Assembly (NCBI GenBank): GCA_024228935.1 | Contig: JAAESX010000210.1 | Location: forward strand, 124,001-188,000 | Direction of reading: 5' to 3' | DNA length: 64,000 bases | Source: Pseudomonadota bacterium | GTDB lineage: Bacteria; Myxococcota_A; UBA796; CAJQPC01 | In this document: positions 17,201 through 24,974 of the stretch, piece by piece | Position numbering within the stretch: the stretch's first letter is position 1 | Layout: every line of letters starts with the position of its first letter | Position numbers and translations under genes: made by a program | Notes under the pieces: model-generated | Databases searched by the model: none | What the model saw: only the letters and a program-made list of their open reading frames with translations | What the model was told of the DNA's origin: nothing

Positions 17201-17747
17201 CAAGAACGGGTACGGGGACTTCGAGGCGGTCACGCGCACGGTCGATGGACGCTTCCCGATGTCGGGGTCGAGCCCGAAGTACGCCAAGGTCGGCAGCAGC
17301 GCCGACGGGCAGAAGGAGCTCTGGCCGATGCTGCTGGAGAAGCGGCTGGCCATGGAGCCCGGCGACTACACGCTCATCAGCGGCGGCAACGTCGGCAAGA
17401 ACGTGCCCGGCTTCGACGGCGCCAGCCCGATGCTTCGTGGAAAGGCCGAGCGCTACACACGCACGACGTCGCTCAACGAGGACCAGGTCCTGCAGCGCAT
17501 GCAAGCGGCCCTCGACAGCGACCAGCCCATCACGGTCGACAGCCACGCGATGGCCGACGACCAGGGCCTGGCGAGCGAGGCCAAGAAGTGGAACGTCTAC
17601 GGCAACCACGCCTACGCGGTCGAGTCCGTGGACATCGAGAAGGGCCTGATCAACCTGCAGAACCCTTGGGGCTCGAGCCACGTGAAGGAGCTGCCGGTCA
17701 AGGACTTCAAGCGCTTCTACAAGGCGCTCCGGATCGGTGACAAGTAG
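14226..17747 (+). CDS. Annexin-repeat protein with C-terminal calpain-type cysteine protease domain
   Basis: A 1173-residue fusion not known to me as a named protein. Residues 1-60 are Gly/Ser-rich and contain GIGNTAVKGMIAQEG. Seven annexin-like repeats carry the calcium-loop signature GWGTDE or a close variant at residues 99, 171, 236, 301, 399 (GMGTDD), 467 and 534 (GAGTDE); spacing is 65-72 residues except one 98-residue gap. Residues about 670-850 are Ala/Gly-rich and hydrophobic. The C-terminal domain is calpain-like (family C2): catalytic Cys956 in QGSLGDCYFMAG, His1128 in NHAYAVESV and Asn1146 in LQNPWG, followed by PVKDFKRFY. Start 14226 is chosen for GGAG 5 nt upstream. Two further genes follow without gaps. 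A calcium- or membrane-targeted exported protease toxin is the likeliest role; this is inference. Confidence 0.85.
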   Translation: MGKGRTSRPRSTSTGGSGDSGSCGQDYVPLGAGQKMGQGAAADAQKGIGNTAVKGMIAQEGQGVTQGAQSTTVAVDEQGMPPSFDPVAKAEALHSAMDGWGTDEREILDVLYTGRADMVKAIEREYNKRYDPSLSRAIQSELSGDTATKALRLLAKGDLSLAEKILEGASGWGTDEDKIFNALERADAADLAEAKANKKVMGVLQSELGGEDLALAMAYLNGKGQLAAQLRRAVDGWGTDEETIFRVLQDASAEERNFVLSQPKLMNHLKSDLDASSWQRASRMLRGQLDNVDRLEIAMAGWGTDEVGLHAALAALTADEYARLSPDFSSRVESELSGRDQELALEAIHQKRLQYDAEYKATYMAAQGDKLKEDGATALMAQEGEGTSAVAKLIAATKGMGTDDKTIWDVIAKLRASEREFIAKHNPDGVLDALRSDLSDSDYSRVMDSLGAGGSSAVALLRKSVDGWGTDEGLMYLGLERVVAEQTGLEVLADTGIMDALRKDLSSKRYSIAVGVLNTNYFGPVARLRWATTGAGTDEDLVFSLCKQYAGDFGSGGQVHADIEAILEEELSTRDYWAAMDSIRGEPTTEAERLERSKELLERERGGISTTLMDSFSHSGENADDAWREYQASYNQSVEDGEISQEELQGLRQDEEFSKRMTAEYASAKASVAQWATQIAVAIVGIAATILTAGAAGPFVAGLAASLGGNVAVMAEAMVLAAALKVGLNKAIQGEGYDLTSAQTLIDAASGAVEIGMNFVGGAMAQKLVAGVGKMGWASQIGPTVEKVFGGAGKRILSAGFSSGVDGGIGGMGEGLFLGLVDSKTWGGDIEDAFGNIGTHTMMNTAMSAGSGFVVGAGVQSIAEVFGPMLRGKVPDEEGVDGGRHEYPEGDDLDAPAPEPKQKAFQDDDTLPKIKEDHASSTSYKDVEGGTPFVKGASDDVDISPHDVKQGSLGDCYFMAGMAATARANAEDIRHLIKDNGDGTFDVTLWLRKNGYGDFEAVTRTVDGRFPMSGSSPKYAKVGSSADGQKELWPMLLEKRLAMEPGDYTLISGGNVGKNVPGFDGASPMLRGKAERYTRTTSLNEDQVLQRMQAALDSDQPITVDSHAMADDQGLASEAKKWNVYGNHAYAVESVDIEKGLINLQNPWGSSHVKELPVKDFKRFYKALRIGDK

Positions 17748-18005
17748 GTGCGCGAGACCATCGAGGAGACGACGGTCGGTGACCTGGCCGGCACTTCGGT
17801 GCCCATGGCGTCGATGGTGTTCGACGGGGAGTACGCGCTGGCCGACGGCACGCTCACCCGAGGCGTCTGCGGCGTCCTGGTCGTGGGCGACGGCGTCTGG
17901 GCGGGCAAGGGCAGCGCCATCGAGATCGACGGCCGCACCTGGACGGTCGTCGAGGCGCGCAAGGAGCGCGGGAAGATGGGCTGGATGACGCTGGAGAGCG
18001 CGTGA
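17748..18005 (+). CDS. Small protein coupled to the annexin-calpain gene, function unknown
   Basis: An 85-residue protein beginning with GTG immediately after the stop of the annexin-calpain gene and ending in a 4-bp GTGA overlap with the next gene, so all three are translationally coupled. It is acidic-to-neutral, has no signal peptide or membrane segment, and looks like a small all-beta domain (ALADGTLTRGVCGVLVVGDG, then AIEIDGRTWTVVEARKE). Its position suggests an immunity protein, chaperone or adaptor for the large upstream protein, but no family was recognised. Confidence 0.7.
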   Translation: MRETIEETTVGDLAGTSVPMASMVFDGEYALADGTLTRGVCGVLVVGDGVWAGKGSAIEIDGRTWTVVEARKERGKMGWMTLESA

Positions 18006-18895
18006 CGTCGAAGGACGGTGACTTCGAGCGGCTCTTTCGTGGGTCGGCTCGACTCGGCCTCCTGTGCGGGGCGCTGGGCGTGCCGTGGGAGGAGCTCTCG
18101 CACTTCGTGGCGGCGTTCCCCGGCGAGCTGAACGACTACCAGGAGCTCTCCGTCGACGGCGACGCGATGGGCCTGATGACCCGCGGCGGAGGTCCGGAGT
18201 TCGCGCACCGCGTGGCCCACTTCATGGAGCTGCGCGGGGTCCCCGAAGAGCGTCTGCGGCGGTTCTTGGCGACGGCCCGATTCTTCGAGCACAAGAACCT
18301 GTTCTTCAAGGTCGAAGCAGACGCCTCGGGCATCACCGAGTGCAGCTGGTACCTGCGTCGTCGACCCGACGTGGGCGCCGCCAAGGCCTGGCTCCTGAAC
18401 GACGGCGTCGGCGGCAAGGACCTGCGGATCGTCGACCAGGTGGCCGACGCGCTGGGCAAGAAGACGGTCCACTTCCTGGGCGGCTCCGAGCCGAAGACGG
18501 GACAGCCGGGCTCGAAGGTCTACTTCAGCCAGCCCGACACGACCGAGTCCTGGAGCCGACTGCGCGCCGCTGCGGGCCTGCTCGGCGTCGACTGGGACGC
18601 GACGGTCGAGCCGCACATGCCGCTCCTGGTTGACCACACGGCGTTCCTGTCGGTGGGCTTCGTCGCCGGGCTGCGCGTGCCGGGCTGCAAGCTGGACGTG
18701 CACGACGTGGACCTGCGGGCCTGTCGTTCGCTGCTCGAGGCCATGGGCCGGTGGGACGCCGACAAGGATCGGTATCGGACGCTGCTCGAGCTGGCCGAGT
18801 CCGGCGAGCGTGACCCCCGCGTCGACTACCTGGGCATCACGCTCCAGGGCGACCGCGTCTCCCGGCTACGGCTCTACGCCAGCCTGGGGGGCTGA
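18002..18895 (+). CDS. Protein of unknown function, third gene of the annexin-calpain operon
   Basis: A 297-residue soluble protein starting with GTG in a 4-bp overlap with the preceding gene. No signal peptide or membrane segment is visible. Alternating segments such as MELRGVPEERLRRFLATAR and NLFFKVEADASGITECSWYL, followed by a second half with VYFSQPDTTESW and VGFVAGLRVPG, suggest a mixed alpha/beta fold with two similar halves, but I do not recognise the family. Placement directly behind a predicted effector makes an immunity or loading role possible. The last 30 bp overlap the 3' end of the convergent gene. Confidence 0.7.
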   Translation: MTSKDGDFERLFRGSARLGLLCGALGVPWEELSHFVAAFPGELNDYQELSVDGDAMGLMTRGGGPEFAHRVAHFMELRGVPEERLRRFLATARFFEHKNLFFKVEADASGITECSWYLRRRPDVGAAKAWLLNDGVGGKDLRIVDQVADALGKKTVHFLGGSEPKTGQPGSKVYFSQPDTTESWSRLRAAAGLLGVDWDATVEPHMPLLVDHTAFLSVGFVAGLRVPGCKLDVHDVDLRACRSLLEAMGRWDADKDRYRTLLELAESGERDPRVDYLGITLQGDRVSRLRLYASLGG

Positions 18896-20008
18896 CAGCA
18901 GCTCGCCGATCTCGGCGACGACCAGATCGGGGCCGGCCGCGAAGGCGAGCCTGCCTGCCGCGAGCGTCGGGTCGGTGGCGTCGGCTCGGCCCGTCTCGAA
19001 CTCGACGAACCGGTCGTCCGCCACGTGGTGGAGCTCCAGCACGCCGGGCGTCTCGCTGGCCAGGACGACCCAGCCGTCCGCCGCGCCCACTCGGCCCGAT
19101 GGGGACCGGACGCGCTCGGCGAGTGTCCGGTCACGCGCGGCCAGATCGAAGCTGTCTTCGCGGACCTCGACGAGCCAGACGAGCGTCGATCCCGCCCAGG
19201 TCGGGCGCAGCTCGTGCTTCTCGGTCTCGGTGGCCACGCCCGAGGTGCATGCGATGTCCGACTCTGCCGCGTGCGCGACCCGCCAGCACCACTCGACGCC
19301 GTGGGTGGGCTCGCGGATCGGGCCCTCGGCCATTGTGCTGAGCTGGTCGTCCGCGTACCGGACCAGGCGCTCGCCGTCCTGGACGAACGCCGGAGTGAGG
19401 CCGTCGTACGCTGGCTCGGTCAGCCGCCCGGGTGTGTCCGCCAGGAGCTCGATCGCGGTGTCGTGGTGGACCGTGTACAAGCGGCCTCCTCGGGAGAAGA
19501 CCAGCGCGCCGGCGTCGCTATAGGTCCAGCTCTCCGCGCCGTTGCTTGCGTCCACGGCCTGGACGGCCTCGGAGCTCCAGCGAAACAGGCTGCTCCCGCG
19601 CTGGAAGGTCACCTCCCGGCCACCCGGAGCCAGGACGGGCCCGATCACCCGGTCGCTGGGCTGCCCTTCGATGATCCAGCTCGCCCCGACCTCGTCGAAC
19701 GTCGCGACGCGATGGCGGCTCGAGCTCGTCCCGTTGCCCAGGGCCAGGGTGCGGGCCAGCGCCTCCCGATCGGCCTCGCTCAGGACCTCGTCGGCGGTCG
19801 GCGCTGCAGGGACGACGGTGGTTCGCGGGCCTCCCTCGTCGGCGCCCGGCTCGCCCGTCCGGGTCCGCCGAGGCTCCACGTCCGTGCTGCTGGCCGAGGT
19901 CGCCGGGTCCGTGGGCGAGCTCGGCGTTGCTCGGGTGAGCCACCACGCGGCCAGGGACCCGATGGCCAGGCCGACGCCGAGGATCAAGAGCCGCTCGCGG
20001 TGTTCCAT
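18866..20008 (-). CDS. Membrane-anchored, propeller-like exported protein
   Basis: A 380-residue protein with one N-terminal membrane anchor (LLILGVGLAIGSLAAWWLT, about residues 7-25), a Ser/Thr/Pro-rich linker to about residue 60, and an external domain of repeated beta segments with Trp-containing turns (APGGREVTFQRGSSLFRWS, ESWTYSDAGALVFSRGGRLY, AADGWVVLASETPGVLELHH). The pattern resembles TolB/WD40-like propeller blades. The start at 20008 (MEHRERLLIL) is preferred because it places two basic residues right before the anchor; the open frame upstream is not protein-like. Partner and role unknown. Confidence 0.6.
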   Translation of the reverse strand: MEHRERLLILGVGLAIGSLAAWWLTRATPSSPTDPATSASSTDVEPRRTRTGEPGADEGGPRTTVVPAAPTADEVLSEADREALARTLALGNGTSSSRHRVATFDEVGASWIIEGQPSDRVIGPVLAPGGREVTFQRGSSLFRWSSEAVQAVDASNGAESWTYSDAGALVFSRGGRLYTVHHDTAIELLADTPGRLTEPAYDGLTPAFVQDGERLVRYADDQLSTMAEGPIREPTHGVEWCWRVAHAAESDIACTSGVATETEKHELRPTWAGSTLVWLVEVREDSFDLAARDRTLAERVRSPSGRVGAADGWVVLASETPGVLELHHVADDRFVEFETGRADATDPTLAAGRLAFAAGPDLVVAEIGELLSAPQAGVEP

Positions 20009-20125
20009 GTGCGCTTGGACTGCACACCGCATGCCAGTGTTCCACGTCGTTTCTCGGCCGTTCGTGCGACGCCCTGTCCGAGCGCGCCAGGACTGGACAC
20101 GTACGCCCGACAGCCTGTCATCCGA

Positions 20126-20131
20126 TAGGCT
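20126..20131 (+). promoter_or_regulatory. Putative -10 element (TAGGCT), leaderless spacing
   Basis: TAGGCT ends 7 nt before the ATG at 20139. No ribosome-binding site fits in that gap, so transcription probably begins at the start codon. The same hexamer with the same spacing occurs at 40426. Confidence 0.45.
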
Positions 20132-20138
20132 GACGCCC

Positions 20139-20840
20139 ATGAGCACCCAAGACGACGCGCCCAAGCCCCTTCCGACGCTGGACGAGGAGACGGACATCCG
20201 TCCGCCGCCGCCCCCCAAGGCCTCGGAGGTGGAGACCATCCTGGACCCGATGGCCCTGCCCGGTCTGGGCGCGGATCTGTCGGCCCAGCTCGCGGCGAAC
20301 GCCGAGGAGACCGAGGTCGAGACGATGGTCGCGAACGCCGACGAGGCCGCCCGGATGCGGGAGGAGGCGCTCACGCGAGCGCTGCCGGCCCCGCCTCACC
20401 CCAGCGGTGACCAGGCCCTGAAGACGAAGGAGCAGGTCGCCGAGGAGGAGGAGGCCGCGGTCCAGGCCATGCTCAAGGGCGAGGAGCCTCCCGCTCCGAA
20501 GCCGCCCGCGCCTCGCGAGACCACGGACGTGGCCGCACCCCGGGACACGGCGCTGCTCGTCATGCTCGGCATGCAGGGTGCCTGGAACGTCGTGTCCGGA
20601 ATCATCTGGTTCGTCGGCATCTTCACGATCCCGCTCGGCATCGCCTGCTGGATCCTGGCGTTCTTCGAGTTCAAGCTGCTGAAGCAGGCGGTCGACGGGC
20701 TCGACGGGAAGGTCTTCGCCGAGAAGACGAAGACCCTGAGCTACTGGGAGATGGCCGCGCTGATCTACGCCGGCGGCATCTTCACGTTCCTGCTCGGCAT
20801 CATCATCCAGATCCGGTCGCGCCAGGTCCTGGCAGCCTAG
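20139..20840 (+). CDS. Membrane protein with long acidic cytoplasmic N terminus
   Basis: A 233-residue protein. Residues 1-125 are disordered, acidic and Pro-rich (DIRPPPPPKASE, KEQVAEEEEAAVQAM). Two or three hydrophobic segments follow (WNVVSGIIWFVGIFTIPLGI with CWILAFFEF, and MAALIYAGGIFTFLLGIIIQ at the C terminus). No catalytic motif is seen. The gene is monocistronic, appears leaderless, and its last 38 bp overlap the 3' end of the convergent ATP-grasp gene. Function unknown. Confidence 0.6.
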   Translation: MSTQDDAPKPLPTLDEETDIRPPPPPKASEVETILDPMALPGLGADLSAQLAANAEETEVETMVANADEAARMREEALTRALPAPPHPSGDQALKTKEQVAEEEEAAVQAMLKGEEPPAPKPPAPRETTDVAAPRDTALLVMLGMQGAWNVVSGIIWFVGIFTIPLGIACWILAFFEFKLLKQAVDGLDGKVFAEKTKTLSYWEMAALIYAGGIFTFLLGIIIQIRSRQVLAA

Positions 20841-21681
20841 CTCGGCGGACCAGCGCCTGGGCGAGCACCTCGCCGGCCTGCGGTGCGTGCCGGAAGAACA
20901 GCGACGGCTCGACGAGCTCGACCTCGGTGATGAGCTGCGCTCCGGCGTCGTCCTCGATCAGGTCGATGCGTGCGTACAGCGGCGTCGGGAACGGGATGGC
21001 CGCCGCGATCCGCTCGAACAGGGCGCGCTCCTCGGCGGTGGCCTCGACCGCGAAGTCGCTGGCGCCGAAGTCGTCCTGCACCCGGTAGTCGCCCGGCACC
21101 GGCACCTTCCGGACGGTGTGGGAGATCCTGCCGTCGAACAGGATGGCCGACAGCTCGCCCCGCTCCTCGACGCGCGCCAGATAGGGCTGGAGCATCATCA
21201 CCTCGCCCTCGGCCACGCACTGGTCCAGGAACGCCTGCCCCTCGCGCCAGTCCGAGAAGCGCAGCGTCTTCCGCGCGGTGGCCCCGTTGGTGGGCTTCAG
21301 GAACGCTCGGTCCCAGCCGGCGATGGCGGCGGCGACGTCGACCGTCTCCGGACACCAGACGGTCGGGATGATGGGAGCGCCGGCCTGCTCCAGGTCCCGC
21401 AGGTACGTCTTGTCGACGTTCCACGCGAGCACGTCCGCCGGGTTGAACAGGGGGACCCGCAGGCTGCGGGCCCAGGCGACGAACGCCTCTCGGTGGGCGT
21501 TGTAGTCCCACGTGGTCCGGATCAGGACGGCGTCGTAGCGGGACCAGTCGATCTCGGGGTCGTTCCAGACAGGATGGTCGAGCTCGGCGCGCCTCGACAG
21601 GGCGTCGTGGAGCGGGGTGTCGTCGACCTCCCAGTCCTGGAGGTCAGCCTGCGTGACCAGGGCGATTCGCATGTCCTTCAT
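20803..21681 (-). CDS. ATP-grasp domain protein
   Basis: A 292-residue protein of the ATP-grasp fold (RimK/glutathione-synthetase-like), which joins a carboxylate to an amine through an acylphosphate. Visible features: N-terminal domain with DAVLIRTTWDYNAH, the ATP-binding lysine in FLKPTNGATARKTLRF, VMMLQPYLARVEERGELSAI in the middle, and metal ligands in YARIDLIEDD and ITEVELVEPSLFF near the C terminus. The family includes peptide-like ligases, but the substrate cannot be inferred. It overlaps the upstream dehalogenase gene by up to 38 bp, so the two are probably coupled; an internal ATG at 21672 is an alternative start. Confidence 0.75.
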   Translation of the reverse strand: MKDMRIALVTQADLQDWEVDDTPLHDALSRRAELDHPVWNDPEIDWSRYDAVLIRTTWDYNAHREAFVAWARSLRVPLFNPADVLAWNVDKTYLRDLEQAGAPIIPTVWCPETVDVAAAIAGWDRAFLKPTNGATARKTLRFSDWREGQAFLDQCVAEGEVMMLQPYLARVEERGELSAILFDGRISHTVRKVPVPGDYRVQDDFGASDFAVEATAEERALFERIAAAIPFPTPLYARIDLIEDDAGAQLITEVELVEPSLFFRHAPQAGEVLAQALVRRARLPGPGATGSG

Positions 21682-22537
21682 GGACGCGTCGTATCGCCTC
21701 GGCGATCGGGCCGGGCACCTCCTCCTGGAGGAAGTGGCCCGCCTGGGTCTCGGTCAGCTCAGCCTGGGGCATGGCGCGCGCGATGCGCTTCTTGAGCTTG
21801 CCGAGGACCGGATCCCGGTCGCCCCACACGATGGCGGCGGGCCCGTCGTAGGCCTCGATCAGTTCGGCCACGCGGGTCAGCGGCTGGACGCTCGGGTGCT
21901 CCATCGAGTCCGGCACCATGCGTGCCAGGGCCAGCGGCGCTTCGCGGTTGTCCGACAGGGGCCAGGTGTAGGCGCGGGTCTCCAGCCGCCCGATGCTCTT
22001 CCGGTCGCCTTGTCCCGACCAGAGCGCTCGCTTCAGGAAGCCGAGCGTCTTGAAGACGAAGTCGCTGATGTACGGGGTCTGGCTGAACCGGTGGAACGCC
22101 GTCGCCTTGAACCCCGGTCGAGGGGGGCCCAGCAGGGTGTTGAGCACGACCAGCCCGGTCAGCCGCTCCTCGCGTCCCAGGAACGCGCCGGTCCCGATGG
22201 GGCCGCCCCAGTCCTGGACGACGAGCAGGACGTCCCGCAGATCCAGGTGCTCGACCAGGGCCCCCAGCTGCTCGAGGTGGTTGTCGAGTGTGTGCCAGGC
22301 GGCGTCGGTCTTCTCGGACAGGCCGAGGCCGATGAGGTCGGGCATCACCACGTGGAGGTCGTCGTCGACCAGCTAGCGAGCGACCTTTCGCCACAGGAAG
22401 CCCCAGGTCGGGTTGCCGTGCACCAGCAGGACGGGCCGGCCGGTCCCCTGGGTCATCCAGTGCATCGACCGGCCCCGGATCGAGGCGGTGTGGTGCTCGA
22501 ACGGCAGCTCGGCCGCGAGCCAGTCGGGCAGCTCCAC
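21644..22537 (-). pseudogene. Haloalkane dehalogenase-like alpha/beta hydrolase with in-frame TAG
   Basis: Reads as one 297-codon alpha/beta hydrolase interrupted by a single TAG at codon 55 (22373-22375). Before the stop is the oxyanion-hole motif HGNPTWGFLWRKVAR; after it, in the same frame, HVVMPDLIGLGLSEK, the nucleophile motif VVQDWGGPIG (Asp109), the acid in GDRDPVLG and the catalytic His in QAGHFLQEEVP. These match haloalkane dehalogenases, which hydrolyse carbon-halogen bonds. The start is a GTG at 22537, 2 bp after the stop of the LRR gene (a TTG at 22543 is an alternative). All catalytic residues after the stop are intact, so the change may be recent, a sequencing error or an example of readthrough. 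Confidence 0.75.
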
Positions 22538-22539
22538 GG

Positions 22540-23343
22540 TCAAGCGAACAGTGCGTGCTCGTGGCGGCGGAAGCGCTCGTGGTCGCTGATCGGGTTGTCC
22601 CGCAGGTCGAGGACGTCCAGGCCATCGCGGTCGCACAGCTCGGCCGCCCCGCGGTCGCCGATCTCGCAGCGGGCGGCTCGGAGCTCGCGCAGCATCGGCA
22701 GCCCTCGGGCCAGTCGGAAGGCTCCCGCGTTGCCCAGGGGGTTCCCGCTCACGTCGAGCTTCTTCACCCGGGTCATGCTCGCGAGCGCGGTCGCGCCGGC
22801 GCTGCTCAGGCGGTTGTTCGCCAGCCGCAGGTCCTCGAGCATGGGCAGTCGGGACACGGCCTGCAGGATGCGGTCGTCGCCGTCGATACGCAGGTGCACC
22901 ACGTTGTCGTCGCCGTACTTCACGGACGCCTGCTGGCAGCGGACGTCGTTGCCCTCCATGCGCAGCGAGCGGAGGCGACGCAGCGGCAGCGCATGCAGCA
23001 GGTCGGCGAGGTGCTCACGGCCGAGCCCCGGCACGAGCACCAGGCGCACGATGCCGGGTCCGAGCTCTGGACCGAGGGTCGTGAGCGTCTCGAGCGCCTC
23101 GTCGCCGCGGACCGTCAGCACGGCGCCCTCGTAGGGGAAGCACGGGCGGATGAGGAGCTGGTCCTCGGGGAGCTCGGCCAGGATCCCCGCGTCCTCTCGG
23201 CGGATCCCAGGCAGGCAGTTCCGCAGGTTGTCGAACGGCATCCCGTGCGCCACGGCGTCCACGAGCTGGCGGAAGCGGTCGCGGTCTCCCGCGGCGCGCA
23301 GCTCGTTCAGCTTCCGGTCGAACCCGTTCACGGGCGACATCAT
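22540..23343 (-). CDS. Leucine-rich-repeat protein
   Basis: A 267-residue cytosolic protein without signal peptide. The first 75 residues are helical and charged. The rest is made of leucine-rich repeats of the ribonuclease-inhibitor kind, clearest in MLEDLRLANNRLSSAGATAL, VKKLDVSGNPLGNAGAFRL, and GLDVLDLRDNPISDHERF. Such proteins are protein-binding scaffolds common in predatory and large-genome bacteria. Two adjacent ATG codons (23343 and 23340) can serve as start. The dehalogenase-like gene follows within a few bases, so they share a message. Partner unknown. Confidence 0.75.
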   Translation of the reverse strand: MMSPVNGFDRKLNELRAAGDRDRFRQLVDAVAHGMPFDNLRNCLPGIRREDAGILAELPEDQLLIRPCFPYEGAVLTVRGDEALETLTTLGPELGPGIVRLVLVPGLGREHLADLLHALPLRRLRSLRMEGNDVRCQQASVKYGDDNVVHLRIDGDDRILQAVSRLPMLEDLRLANNRLSSAGATALASMTRVKKLDVSGNPLGNAGAFRLARGLPMLRELRAARCEIGDRGAAELCDRDGLDVLDLRDNPISDHERFRRHEHALFA

Positions 23344-23362
23344 ACCCGCCCGACGGCCCGCA

Positions 23363-24889
23363 CTAAAGGTTCGGCAGATCGTCGACGGACGTGACCCCAG
23401 CAGGGAGATCGAGTGTCGAGAGGAGCTCTTGCTGGGTCGCGGACAATGGGACGCGCAGGAGCAGGTTCTGGTTCGGGACGTCGCTCGCCCACATGCCTTC
23501 GATGTCCGGCGAGCTGCCGACCAGCGGGAACGCGTGCTTGCCGGCGGCCAGGCTCCGGCCCAGGTGCCCCAGGCTGTCTTCGGGCGAGGCGTGGTCGATG
23601 TTGGTGCAGTAGATCGACATCGAGCCGTTGCCTTCGTCGACCAGCTCGATGAGCCGGCTCTGCTGGGGGAAGTCGAGCGTGCTGGCCAGCATCAGCTCGA
23701 AGTAGCCGTGCTCGTGCTGGGTCTGCGTGTAGTCGACGTTGCTGTGGCCGTGTCCGGTCACGTGCAGCACGACGCTCGGATGGCTGCCCAGGACGGCGAC
23801 GAACTCGTCTTCCGAGGTGTCGCCGCGCTGCAGGTCCTTGCTGCGGTGGTGGGTCATCACGATGGCCAGCTCGCCGGCGGCGTCCGCAGCGTCGAGCTCG
23901 CCGTCCAACCACGCCAGGGTGTCGGCGTCGATGGCGCCTTCGCTCCCGGCGCCGACGTCCTCGATCGTGTGGTTCACGGTGTTCACGCCGATGACGCGGA
24001 GAGGTAGGGCCGGGTCGGGCAGCACGGAGAACGTCCGCGGACCGATCAGGTCCTCGTACTCCTCCATCGTCAGGACCAGCCGCTCGTCGTCGGCCGGCGT
24101 GGGGCCCTCGGTGAGCACCGGCGCCGCTGGATCCGAGCCGTCCCGGTAGCCGTTCGGGAACGTCAGGAACTCATAGACGTCCTCGCCCTGGCTCGCCTCG
24201 CGGATGTCCTCGGTGACGGGGCTGAACCCTCCGATGTACATCGCGTCGTGGTTGCCGGCGACCGCGTACCAGGGAGCGTCCAGGCCGTCGCTCTCGAACG
24301 GGTCGTTGAAGTCGTTCCCGGGCCCGGCGACGGGGTCGTCCGGCACGCCGCTGTCGGGGTCGATCACCCCTCCGTTCATGGCGGCCAGGAACCACTGGAG
24401 CTCGTTCTTCTGGGCGCCGTCGGACAGGTCGCCCGCCAGGAGCGCGAAGTCGTAGGGGCGGTCGACGGCATCGGAGATGGCCTGGGCCGTGCGGACGTGG
24501 GCCTCGAACACCTGGGTCGTGAGGTGACCCTGCGGCCGGTACAGCAGGTCCCAGGCCGACAGGCGGATGGGGCTCTCCTCGTCGATCAGCTGGGGGTCGG
24601 CGGCCTGCCAGATCCAGGCGACGCTCCGGCGCTCGGTGCCCTCGACGAACTCCGGGACCAGGGTGTCGTGTTCGACCCAGGTGGACCCGTCCTCGTAGTG
24701 CACGCCCAGCCCGTGGTCGGCGTACTCGGTCCAGTCGAAGACCGTGATGGGTGGGGCGGTGACCACGTTCGGCGCCCAGCGCCCCGTGAGCGTGGTGACG
24801 ACCTCGCCCAGCTCGTAGGTGACCGGAGGGGGGTCGGCGAGTCCGGAGTCGGTGCTCGGACCGCTGCATGCCAGGAAGATCGTGAACAT
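23363..24889 (-). CDS. Calcineurin-like metallophosphoesterase, lipoprotein
   Basis: A 508-residue exported phosphoesterase. It begins MFTIFLACSGPSTDSG: a lipobox with the cysteine already at residue 8, so the mature protein would be lipid-anchored. The metal-binding motifs of the calcineurin superfamily occur in order: AGDLSDG, GNHDAMY, MTHHRS and TGHGHSNVD. A large insert with PDDPVAGPGNDFND lies between the first two, and the C-terminal 110 residues are an extra domain. Substrate unknown (phosphodiester or nucleotide). It is divergent from the FecR-like operon, 85 bp away. Confidence 0.82.
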   Translation of the reverse strand: MFTIFLACSGPSTDSGLADPPPVTYELGEVVTTLTGRWAPNVVTAPPITVFDWTEYADHGLGVHYEDGSTWVEHDTLVPEFVEGTERRSVAWIWQAADPQLIDEESPIRLSAWDLLYRPQGHLTTQVFEAHVRTAQAISDAVDRPYDFALLAGDLSDGAQKNELQWFLAAMNGGVIDPDSGVPDDPVAGPGNDFNDPFESDGLDAPWYAVAGNHDAMYIGGFSPVTEDIREASQGEDVYEFLTFPNGYRDGSDPAAPVLTEGPTPADDERLVLTMEEYEDLIGPRTFSVLPDPALPLRVIGVNTVNHTIEDVGAGSEGAIDADTLAWLDGELDAADAAGELAIVMTHHRSKDLQRGDTSEDEFVAVLGSHPSVVLHVTGHGHSNVDYTQTQHEHGYFELMLASTLDFPQQSRLIELVDEGNGSMSIYCTNIDHASPEDSLGHLGRSLAAGKHAFPLVGSSPDIEGMWASDVPNQNLLLRVPLSATQQELLSTLDLPAGVTSVDDLPNL

Positions 24890-24956
24890 CCCGCGTGTCG
24901 TATCCAGCCCGGTGTAAGCGTGGGCGGCGTCACGTCGTTCTCGGGTCCCGACGCGA

Positions 24957-24962
24957 TACGCT
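24957..24962 (+). promoter_or_regulatory. Putative -10 element of the FecR/CHASE2/CHAT operon
   Basis: TACGCT ends 12 nt before the ATG at 24975, with GAGGT between. It is the only TAnnnT hexamer close to the start in the 85-bp divergent spacer. Confidence 0.35.
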
Positions 24963-24974
24963 TCCGAGGTCCCC

